From Larus michahellis (lineage: Eukaryota > Chordata > Aves > Charadriiformes > Laridae), in NCBI RefSeq assembly GCF_964199755.1, contig NC_133901.1:51495324-51559323 (forward strand): a stretch of DNA of 64,000 nt, given 5' to 3'. This document shows positions 10,701 to 26,129 of this stretch, piece after piece. The notes under the pieces are model-generated. The model made no database searches and was not told where the DNA came from. It saw only the letters and a list, made by a program, of their open reading frames with translations. How positions within the stretch are numbered: position 1 is the first letter of the stretch; every line of letters begins with the position of its first letter. The position numbers and the translations under genes are program-made.

Positions 10701-12759
10701 CTCACCGCTGTGGCCTTCCTCACCCTTGTCTTCAGTATCCTTCTGAAGGGTGTGGGGAGGAGATCTGGGATGGGCTCCTTGCGGGGGGTATGCGCCCCAC
10801 ATCCTCCAGCCTTTGGTCTGGCAGCGAGGCACGGTGCCAGGAGGGGCTGGGCAGGGGGCTGAGGGCGGGCAGCTCGCTGCAGGTTTAGGCCGGAGGAGCG
10901 GCAGTGTCAGGGCAGTGCAGGGGTGACGAGGGAAGGGGATCCTGGTGGGATCCTTTTGGGGCGCTGGGATCCCCCAAAGCAGCCCCAAACCAGGCTGCTG
11001 CAGCCCAGCCTAGCTGCCGCTGCAGGCTCCAGCCCCACACCTTGCAGAGTGGAAGGACCGGTTAATTGTTGGTTTGTTGGGTTTTTTTAATGAGACAAAG
11101 GTATGTTGAGCCCTCGGCAATGCAGAGTCCATGCGAGTCACCTGCATGACCGAAGCTGAGTACAAAAGTGCTCTGTGTGGGTGCCAGGCAGGCGCATGGC
11201 AGCACCTCTGCCAGCCACCTGACTGAGCTGCCCCTGGGACGAGGGAGGGCTTGGTGAGCCGGCGCTGGGGTCTGCAACCCATGCCGGGGAGGGAGGGCAC
11301 GGCGGCAGGCGGAACAGGGCTGGAAGAATGGTCCTGAGTGTGTGGCCGTGGATCCAGGGGCTTATTTGGACCTGAGGTTAGGGATAAATTGGGAAACAAG
11401 GTGGTGGTTATTGGGCAGGAAGGGGATAAAGCATGCGGTGTCCACAGGTCCCAAAGAGGCTGGCTGGGGTCTGGCCAGGAGGAGCCTGGGGGGTGCTGGC
11501 GGGTCTGGGATGTGCCAGAGGGTCCTGTTCTGTCACCGCAGCAGGCAGGCGGGCCAGGAAGCAGGCAGGGAGCTGGGAAGGGCAGGAGCGCCGCGGGGCC
11601 ATGCCAACTGGGAGGGACAGGCAGGGCATGTAAGGACAAGGGAGACGGCTTGGTGCCTGTCTGCTGTGGCCGTGCTGCTCTGTAAGCACTGGGGACTGGA
11701 AGTGGGAAAGCAGCGAGCTGTGGTGGGGACGGTGCGGGAAAAGGGCTGTGACCTCTCCTGGTGGGATGGGGTGAATGAGCAGAGGGCTCTGCAGGTCAGG
11801 TCCCTGCCTCTCTGGCTCTCCCAGATCTTGGTCTTGCTGGCAGAAGGCAGGACACTGCCAGAGGCCTCACCTGGAGGGCTGGCAGATGTACCTGCCTTCT
11901 CCCCTCACCCGTGGTGGCTCGGGCAGTAAGTTTCCCTAGAGATCCCCAGTGGGAATGAGAGAAGCGTAAGAAAGCTCTGGCAGCAGTAGGACCTGGAGGG
12001 GAGGGAGCAGGCCCCCTCCCTGGGGTGAGACAGCCAGCAGCGCAGAGGGACGGGGGGTGCTGCGGAGCTGGGACGCAGCAGCCCAAACCCCCTTACTGAG
12101 GGGAGGGAGAGCTGAGGAGCTTTATCAGCTTTGCCTCCCGTGGGAAGATGGGGAGTGTCAGCCCGGTTTGAGGAAGAGGGGTGGGGTGTGGGGAGGGTGA
12201 GGCAGCCGGGCACCCGGCTTGCCCTGAGGGCTGCAGCCTGAGTTCCCCCTGCCCCAGGCTCTTCAGAAAATCCCCGCCTGGCATCGGTCCTGTGATTTAC
12301 CGGGGCTGGTTTGGGCATGTGTGCCACCGCCTCACCCATGGCGGGGCCTTCCCGGTGCTGGCGGAAGCATGTGGGTTTCTTGGTTTTAAGGGTGGTGGTG
12401 TGTTTCCTGCAGAGAGGGGCTCGCGGGCCCCCCAGCATGCAGCAGCAGTGGGATGTGGTCCTCCATGGGGTGGTTGGGGTCCAGCTGTGCTTTCCTTGAC
12501 GGGCATGCCCTCAGGTGGTGTGTTCTTCATCCAGGAGAGCTTTGTGCTGCAGCATGTGGCTGCCCTGTGCGAGTGGGTGTTCATCATTGATGTCCTGGTC
12601 TTCTATGGCACCTTCACCTTTGAGTTTGGGGCCATCTCCACAGACACCTTCCTGGTCCTGCTGAAAGCCAGCCGGGCCCCCAAAAGTTACAAAGGCGAGA
12701 GCAGTGTGTCCAGCACGGTCCACATCCACAGCCATGCAGAGGGCCTGGCCATGGCCTGA
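4484..12759 (+). CDS. TMEM150A: Transmembrane protein 150 family (TMEM150A-like), 7 coding exons, 267 aa
   Basis: Coding exons: 4484-4548, 6679-6726, 8998-9069, 9231-9298, 9427-9554, 10557-10734, 12515-12759; total 804 nt including stop. The protein has six hydrophobic segments (about residues 6-27, 74-95, 104-123, 134-158, 172-192, 200-222). The first outer loop is cysteine-rich (C33, C44, C52, C53, C64, C72) with an N41-Q-S glycosylation sequon. Human TMEM150A is about 271 residues and aligns end to end by eye. Family knowledge: yeast Sfk1 and TMEM150A modulate PI4KIIIalpha with EFR3/TTC7 at the plasma membrane, supporting PI4P and PIP2 supply. I chose ATG 4484 because it aligns with the family start and has A at -3; an in-frame ATG at 4469 would add five residues. 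The last intron is U12-type. Assignment to the A paralogue rather than a lineage-specific sister is by eye. I do not recall a TMEM150 gene beside human NFKB2. Confidence 0.88.
10201..10320. repeat. Tandem duplication, about 60-bp unit x2
   Basis: Two adjacent units (10201-10260 and 10261-10320) share the core GGCAGCCCCAGATGCTGCTC and its flanks, differing by a few substitutions and a one-base indel. They lie in intron 5 of the TMEM150-family gene and have no coding meaning. Confidence 0.8.
10735..12514 (+). other. U12-type (minor spliceosome) intron in the TMEM150-family gene
   Basis: The donor reads GTATCCTT directly after coding base 10734, an exact match to the GT-AG class U12 5' splice site. 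The branch site TTCCTTGAC at 12492-12500 matches the U12 consensus TTCCTTRAC. Its adenosine at 12499 lies about 15 bases before the acceptor AG at 12513-12514, within the usual U12 spacing, and there is no long polypyrimidine tract. The intron interrupts a codon in phase 1 (serine 187). Confidence 0.9.
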
Positions 12760-12864
12760 CCCCCACACGGGGAGGCCTTAAGGCTCATGGCGGGGACCCA
12801 CAACTTGGCACGTGCTGGTGACTCCCTCATCCTGAATGTCTCAGAGACCCTGGCTGCCTCTGGG

Positions 12865-12900
12865 TGCGTGTGTGTGTGTATGTGTGCATGCGTGGGCGTG
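12865..12900. repeat. Impure (TG)n microsatellite
   Basis: Alternating GT/TG with CG and CA interruptions, just after the TMEM150-family stop codon. Confidence 0.8.
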
Positions 12901-14000
12901 CGGTGCCCTCCCCTCCTGGTGGGAGCTGCGGCCGCAGCTCCTCCAGCAGCTGGTGTCCCCTGCAGGAGCTGCCCACTCCCTGCTCCCAGGGTTTGGGGTC
13001 ACTGCAGAGGTGCCAGCCTGGTTCTGCCATTGGCAGAGCCGGGGTGTGCCCCCGAGCCCTGCTGAGTCGGGGGCTGTTGTAGGCAATCATACAGAGGCCC
13101 CCTTCTGTAAGGGATGTGGGGGAGCAGGGGGCTCGCCCTCCCCTCACCACCCAAGCCTGGTGCACTGGGGAGGAGGGATCGCCATTCCTCCCTCCCTCCC
13201 TCCTCCGCAGCCACTGGGGCAGGGTTAGGCAAGGCAAGCCTTCCAGCCGGCCACTGTGACTGTGTCCGAGGAGGAGAAATCCCAGAGTGCCTTTTCCCTT
13301 CCTTGGCGGGTGATGACAGTGCCGGTCTCTGCACCCCGAGTGAGGATGGCAGCGGGGGGTGTCTCCCTGCCAGCCTGCCTGGGTGGGGGCAGTGGCTTGC
13401 ACTGCTGCAGGGTGACACTAGCAGCCCCAGTGGGACCTGGCTGTCGCTGCTCAGGGCCTTCTGTGCCTCCAGCTGATGACTTTCCCGCATTTTTTCAGCT
13501 TGGAGGAGAACTGCTGAGGCAGGTTTCACCTCCTGGGCCACGGCATTCCCGTGCTTCCTGGCAGCCAGCTAGGTGAGGAAACGGATCTCTGCATTTACCA
13601 TCAAACCAGGGATGTCCTGCAAGCACAGCGCCTGCAGCGCGCTGGATTTCCCCTCCATAGCTCTGCCAGCTTAAGCTGACTCTGCAGGACAGCCCTGCAC
13701 GCTGTCCCTGCGCGCCCCAGCCCCGCTCTCCCAGCCTGGGGATGGGCTGCTGCCAGCCCTCCCACCCAGGGAGCGCAGGCACGGAGAGGCCACGCGTTTG
13801 TGTAGGAGCAGAGGAACCCCACACCCCGCTCTGCCAGGACTCCCAAATCCGTCCTTCGGTGCCTTGCCCAGCGCTCAGCCCAGCCAGCGCCTGCCCAGTG
13901 AGAGCCCGTGCGGCTCAGCCCCAGCCTGCGGCGTCCTGGGCAGGGGCTGGGGTGTGGGGTGGGCTGTACAGGGCAATGAATGGGTGTGCATGTCTGTCTG

Positions 14001-14053
14001 TATACATAGATCTACATATACATATATATATACACATATATGTATATATATAA
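14001..14053. repeat. Impure (TA)n/(CATATA)n microsatellite
   Basis: Alternating purine-pyrimidine AT-rich tract of about 53 bases in an otherwise GC-rich stretch. A second, shorter (AT)n tract lies at 14214-14233. Confidence 0.85.
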
Positions 14054-14213
14054 ATTTTCCCTTGTCCCTGGAGAGGGGCATTTGCTGCTGCTGTGCGCAT
14101 TGGTCAGGTTGGGCTTCCTGACTTGCCCACCTTTTCAAACTCGGCCTATAAATCCACCTGTATATGTAGTTCGAAGAGGAGCATTTCTGACTTTTATATC
14201 TAATATATGTTTA

Positions 14214-14233
14214 AAAATATATATATATATAAA
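14214..14233. repeat. Short (AT)n microsatellite
   Basis: About 20 bases of alternating A and T, just upstream of the AATAAA at 14256-14261. Confidence 0.8.
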
Positions 14234-14255
14234 GAAAGAACAGTGAATTTACAAT

Positions 14256-14261
14256 AATAAA
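14256..14261 (+). terminator. Polyadenylation signal AATAAA (TMEM150-family gene)
   Basis: Canonical hexamer in an AT-rich stretch, immediately followed by the GC-rich NFKB2 upstream CpG island. It is the only canonical plus-strand signal I see between the TMEM150-family stop codon and that island. Confidence 0.5.
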
Positions 14262-14299
14262 AGTGAAAATCAGCCAAGGGTGAGGCAGACTCTCCTTCC

Positions 14300-14860
14300 C
14301 TGCTGTGCAGGGCTGGGGTAGCGACCGGCGTGGGGGCCGGGGTCCAAAGGGGTGGGGGACGAAGCGTCCCGCGGCCGTCGGGGGACGGCCGTGAGCCCGG
14401 GGCTCGGTTCCGTGTCCCGAGTGTCGGGCTAGGTGGAAGACAAGCGTTGTCACCCGGGATGCAGCAGCCTGGAGTTGCACGTCCCATCCCGCCGCGGGGG
14501 GGGTATCCCCCAGCGCCACCCCGCCGCCGTCCCCGCCGGGGCGGAGCCGGGCTCGGGAAGCCCCGGGAGGCGGAGCCGGGACGGGACTTTCCCGGGGCCG
14601 CGGCCGGGGCGAGTCGGCCGCGCCGGGGCTGGAGCTGAAGGCAAGCGGCCGGGGCGGCCGGGGCGGGCCGGGCGACTGCTCCGCGGAGCCGGGCCGGAGC
14701 AGACGGGGGCAGGGGGGTGGACGGGGGAGGGGAGGTCGCTGCCCGGGAGGTGCCGGTCCACCGGGGTGATCGCGGCTGAGCCGTGTGCCGGTCGGGCAGC
14801 GGGCAGGGCTGCTCGCAGCAGTGGGGAGAGCACCCTAGCCGACAGCGGCCCTGTGCCCGG
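14300..14860 (+). promoter_or_regulatory. NFKB2 distal promoter / CpG island (P1 candidate)
   Basis: Dense CpG sequence with several GGGGCGGG-type Sp1 boxes and one perfect kappaB decamer (14583-14592). Human NFKB2 is known to have two kappaB-bearing promoters with alternative non-coding first exons, and two such CpG blocks occur here (this one and 18450-18950). The first-exon donor could not be fixed. The interval starts only about 40 bases after the upstream gene's polyadenylation signal. Confidence 0.6.
14583..14592 (+). promoter_or_regulatory. NF-kappaB binding site GGGACTTTCC (P1)
   Basis: Perfect match to the classical kappaB decamer in the middle of the upstream CpG island. It fits the known autoregulation of NFKB2 by Rel proteins. 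Confidence 0.75.
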
Positions 14861-14877
14861 GCCTGGCCCGGGGGATT

Positions 14878-15060
14878 GCTGAGCGCGGGGGGGGATGCTG
14901 AGCCCGGGGGGGGATGCTGAGCCCGGGGGGGGATGCTGAGCCCGCGGGGGGATGCTGAGCGCGGGGGGGGATGCTGAGCGCGGGGGGGGATGCTGAGCCC
15001 GCGGGGGGATGCTGAGCGCGGGGGGGCGATGCTGAGCCCGGGGGGATGCTGAGCCCGGCT
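14878..15060. repeat. G-rich minisatellite, about 10 copies of a 19-bp unit
   Basis: The start GCTGAG recurs at 14878, 14897, 14916, 14935, 14954, 14973, 14992, 15011, 15031 and 15048, with 19-base spacing (the last two steps are 20 and 17). Each unit is GCTGAG then CGCG or CCCG/CCGC and a run of five to eight G. It lies just downstream of the NFKB2 P1 island, in the presumed first intron. Open frames across it are artefacts. Confidence 0.95.
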
Positions 15061-18000
15061 GCCCCCGGCTGCAGCCCCTCTGCCGCTCTTGCCATGTGCC
15101 CGCTGGGGCGATGGGTGCAGATGTATCCTGATTTTAAGGGGAAAGGGAGCTGAACTGGTCGAGAGGTGTTAAGTTTCAGCGCCAGGGCTGCCCGTCCCTG
15201 CTGAGGGGGCTGCAGCGGCCAGCCCTCGGCAGCTCCTCGCCTCCCACTCGCCACAGCAGCCATGCGGGTCCCTGGCTGCCCGTGGGCCAGCTGTGGGGCT
15301 GGCTGGGAGAGGAGTTGTTGGGAAGATAGATACAGGCTGGAGGGAGGTCTGCTGGCTGGGCATGGGGAGAAAGCAAGTCGCACCGCTGGTGTTGATACCC
15401 GTTTGCCTGCCAGTGGGGAAGTTGCTTATTTTCCTGTTTCCCGTTGCGGGTGAATACTGCCCCATCCTGCAGCTCTCCCTCCCCGTGCTGATCCCTGCCT
15501 GCCCGGGGAACAGGGCTGGCTTGCTGCCTGCCCCGAGGGGAAGAGGTCCATGCCCGCAGGCTCAGCTAGCACTACCCCAAAAGAAGCTGCGAACGCCAAC
15601 GCAGTAGTGATACCATGGGCAGAATGGAAACCAGGGAGAGTGAGAGACAGCAAATACCCGGCTGGCGCTGAGAGGGTTTTTCTGAGGGTGCAGAGATATA
15701 CAACTGAAGCCGATGGTTCATAACACAAGAGCAGAGCAGCTGATTTACAGGCCCTAGAGGAGAAAACCAGAAGATAGTGGGTGGCTGGGGTTTGCCAAAA
15801 CCAACTTGATAGCCACAATGGGAGTAAAGGCATTTTATGCAGAGAGATATGAATGGCTTAGGTGCTCGAGGGCAGGCTGTCAGGGAGTGGGAAGGCTTGG
15901 ACGGATTTCCAGGAGAGGGGATTTCTCTCTGCCATGCTTGCAGGTCAAGGACTCGGTTTCCAGGAAGGGTCTCTGAACAAAGTCCCCGTGAATGCTCTGC
16001 GAGAGGGACTTGGCAGCCTCTTGCCGGGCCCTTGCCAGTAGCTGTTGGGACTCCTGGGATGGAGCAGAGCACAGGATTTGTGCAGAAAACAAGGTCAGGT
16101 ATTTAGGGCCATCATTTGCAGGCATTGGCAGGCCACAGGGGAAACAAAACACGTAAGGAATAGTATGTTAGAGGAGCACCCAGCTGGGTGGCTGCAACAT
16201 GTCAGGTGTACACCAGGGCGGCTTGGAGCAGAGCCATGCTCGTGCTGCCTCCTGTGTTTCTGGAGCACCCTTTCCCATGGCTGCTAAATGCTCCTGCTGC
16301 AGACAGACAGACGGACGTTTCCCTCCTGCCCGCAGGGCATCGGCTCTGCAAGTCAGCCGGCTGTCACAGGAGGAAAGAAAATAGCACCTGCCTTACTAGG
16401 TCACGTTCAAGGAGCTGCAGGCATGGAAGAATGGCTTTAGCTTGCGCCACTTGCCGGTGGCTGGCCTTTAGTTGAAGCGGTCTGGCTGGCACGGGGAGGC
16501 TGTGCCATCCGGCAAGGGTGCTGCGGCAGTGCTGCGCTCCGGGCAGGGAGCTGGTGCTGCTCTGGGAGGTGCGTCACAGTCAGGTTGCTGCTTTTCCCCC
16601 CCGTTCCCAGCCATGCTCAGAGAATCCTTCCTGAGCCCTAGGAAGGTCTGAAGACAGGGAGGAATTAGCCCAGCAAAGGGGGGTCCAGGCCAGACGCACT
16701 GGGTACCACAGAGCAGGGATGCTGCTGACGGCAGGAGGGGAAGTGGATCCCCTTCTGGGATGTGTGTGGGATAAAAGCCGAGTGTGCTACACTCCCAGGG
16801 GAAACCCAGAGTCCTGTAAGGCCTGAAGGGCACTGCAGCTTGGCACAGCAGGCTGGACTTACCTTGAGAGCAGGTCTGAGGTTGCCACAGGCTCTTCTAG
16901 GAACAAGGCAGCGGGCAACGACTCTCCAGCTCTGCTCAACAAGGAAGGTGGGCTTCCTCTAACATGCACTGTGCGAGCATGCAGGCATACGGCCAGCAAT
17001 CTCCCGAGTGAGCCGGGGCTGTGCGGGCCGGGTAGACACAGGCGCGCGACCCCATGACGGTCCTTAGTCATGCTGTTTGCTGCAACAAGTGGAAGTGTCT
17101 GGGGCAGCGCTGAGTGAGCTGTGAAAACCCCTCTAGAGGGGATGGGGCTGACGGCACTGGAGAAGGGGAGCTGTTCTGTTCAAGGGCTGTTCTTCTCCAG
17201 CATCTTCAGGCCTGGGCTCCCCCAGCCAGGCTCAGTGGTAGGGTTCAAGGTGGCTGTTGCCAGCATGCTGGGGAAGGATGTTTGTCCCCTGCTTCACCTC
17301 TCTGGGAAACAGTTGCCAGCAGATGAGGTGGCTGGCTGGTGGTGGCCAGCTGAGGATGCCTAGGCGGGATCCCAACAGCAGGCAGCACATGCTGCTTCCT
17401 GCAGGCCAGCCTGGGGTTGTGTCCATGCTCCCAGGGCGTGGACATGGCTGGGCTCACACGGCAGGCCATCCGGGGAAAACCTCAGGCCTAGGGGGACAGG
17501 GCAGCCCCTTTGGAGGACTTGAGTGGCTGGAAAATCTCCTTGAAAAGGCTCTTTTCAGCTTCTGAATAATATGAGTCACGCACGGGTTGAACAATCCCCT
17601 TCCTTCCCCTCTTCTCCCACACAGCCAAAATCCCCTGAGCGGGACCTGCAGCAACCACTGATTCAGAAATTCATGGTATGAGGGTACCGTGGAGTCAGAT
17701 ACGGGGTTTTTTCTTTCTTTTTTTTTTTTCTTTCCATTGCTTAGTGAGAAGAAATGTGGAGCAAGAGAGTGTGCCTGGAGGCTCTGCTCTGATCCTGCCC
17801 CTTTGCTAGAAGTCTCTGGTGGTTTCCCACAGTTGGGCAGACCTTGACCTCGTCGGGACCCCCGGCTGCGGTAGCCTGCAGTCCCCATAGCGATGCTGGG
17901 GCTGGACGGGTTGCTGAGACCAGCCTCTTCCTCCCCGGTGAGTAGGAGGGTGCGAGCGCCGTGGGTGGCAGAACCTTGCTGGGGTTGGCGAGGAGCGTGC

Positions 18001-18440
18001 AGTGCCAGGAGATGCTCCCATGGGGAGGTCTGGAGCTGCCATTCCAGCTTTGAAACCAGATGCTTCCTAGCGGGAAAGAGGGAATGGGAACATGGACAGC
18101 CAACACCTCTCTCAGGCCACCCCGGTGGGAAGGATGCAGGGGCTGGCGCGTAAGTGGAAATTTGGGCGGTGGGGGAGTGGGAAAGCACCTCTTTGTGTGT
18201 CTGGCAAGGGGGTGCCGTGTGCCTGCGTCGGTCTGCAGAGCCCTGGAAAGCTGCCCCTGACCAGGGAGCTGGGGCGGGTAGCAGGCTTTGGGGCAGCGCT
18301 TTGAGCGCAGGGGGGCTTGGAGAAGGCATCGCTGTGCGGGAGGTGCGTCATCGAGGTGAGATGATGCGGGGCAGAGACCTGGGAGTTCCCAGGGGCTGCC
18401 GACGGGTTTTACGGCACGGTCCGGGTGGTCTCAGCCAGGC
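15061..18440 (+). other. Presumed NFKB2 first intron (P1 form), no gene recognised
   Basis: I see no coding exon. One consensus AP-1 element, TGAGTCA, lies at 17572-17578, and a T-rich tract at 17707-17735. Open frames are short and unlike known proteins. Confidence 0.5.
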
Positions 18441-18449
18441 TGAGCTGCA

Positions 18450-18952
18450 GGTGTTGCAGAGGAAAGGGTGCGATGGCTGGTCAACGGGGGCTGGTGCCCG
18501 AAGCGGGGCCGGCGGCCGGGCCCGGTGCGGGGCAAACCCCTCCTTTCTCCCGGGGGGAAACTCGGGACCTTCGGGCGCTCCCGGGCAGCGCCCAAGCGAG
18601 AGCAGCCGGGGGAGGCGGGCGAGCAGCCGCCGGGATTTCCAGCCCGCCCGGAGCCCGAACCTCCCATGAGGCGAGGAGACGGCCCCGTCCCGCCGCCCCC
18701 GGGCCAGGGGAGCCGGCGGCGGGGCAGCCGTGCCCGGGCCCTCTTCGAGCCGAGGGCCGCTGCCAGCCGTGCCGTTCCGGGCCCCGGGCCGCGGCGGTGC
18801 GGGGCGGGGCGGTGACGCGCGGTCCCGTCATTTCCCGGCTCGGCGGGGTTTCTAGGGACTTTCCGGAGCGGCGGTGCCTTCCTGCCGCCGCCGGTCCCCG
18901 CTCACCCCCGCGCTCTCCCTCCCCGCAGGCCGGCGGCCGGCCCCGCGCAGAT
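18450..18952 (+). promoter_or_regulatory. NFKB2 proximal promoter / CpG island (P2 candidate) and 5' leader
   Basis: Second CpG-dense block directly before the coding start. It carries kappaB-like CGGGATTTCC at 18631-18640 and a perfect GGGACTTTCC at 18855-18864, plus GC boxes. A good acceptor ends at 18928, so in spliced forms only 18929-18952 would be 5' leader before the ATG. A second AG at 18949-18950 could act as an alternative acceptor. Confidence 0.65.
18855..18864 (+). promoter_or_regulatory. NF-kappaB binding site GGGACTTTCC (P2)
   Basis: Perfect kappaB decamer about 90 bases upstream of the NFKB2 start codon, inside the proximal CpG island. A second, weaker match (CGGGATTTCC) lies at 18631-18640. 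Confidence 0.75.
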
Positions 18953-25742
<6,790 letters not shown>

Positions 25743-25945
25743 GGGGCCAGCAGCCCCTAGACCTGCCTGGGGCTGGAGGGTGGCCACGTCGTCCCCCACT
25801 CTGCCCTGACCACACAAGTGCCTTCCGGACTTGGGGTCCGGCTGCCTGGACTTGGGGGGATGGGACGCAGCCAGCTCCTGCCCCTCTCTGCTCTTATTTA
25901 ATGGTGTCCCTCTTCTGAATAAAGGGACGCAGTTTCTATTAGCCT
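25743..25945 (+). other. NFKB2: NFKB2 3' UTR
   Basis: Short 3' UTR of about 200 bases from the stop at 25740-25742 to the presumed cleavage site after AATAAA (25918-25923). On the opposite strand it contains ATTAAA (25897-25902), which could serve as a PSD polyadenylation signal and would make the two transcripts overlap tail to tail. Confidence 0.75.
25918..25923 (+). terminator. Polyadenylation signal AATAAA (NFKB2)
   Basis: Canonical hexamer 176 bases after the NFKB2 stop codon, followed by a T-rich stretch. It is the best candidate for the NFKB2 3' end. Another plus-strand AATAAA near 26261 could give a longer form. Confidence 0.85.
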
Positions 25946-26129
25946 TTGCCCTCCGTCTCTCCAGTCCCGGCCCTGAGCTGGTGGGCAGTAATCCCCCCTG
26001 AGCCCTGCCTGGGGCTGGGAGTCTGGCAGCAAGGAGGCAGCTGCCAGTCCCTCCTCAGCATCCCTCCATGCCAGGGCTGTCCCCAGCCATGGGGGAGAAA
26101 CCACAGCGCGCACAAGAAGTGAAGAGCAA

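Larger units (their letters stand above)
12760..14280 (+). other. Probable 3' UTR of the TMEM150-family gene
   Basis: This follows the stop codon at 12757-12759. The first plausible polyadenylation signal downstream is AATAAA at 14256-14261, giving a UTR of about 1.5 kb. It holds a TG-rich microsatellite (12865-12900) and two AT dinucleotide tracts (14001-14053 and 14214-14233). The extent is inferred from the signal alone; an earlier non-canonical site is possible. Confidence 0.5.

Noticed and set aside
14835-15383. 182-codon minus-strand frame rich in Ser-Pro-Pro repeats
   Set aside because: It is the translation of the 19-bp minisatellite, not a gene.
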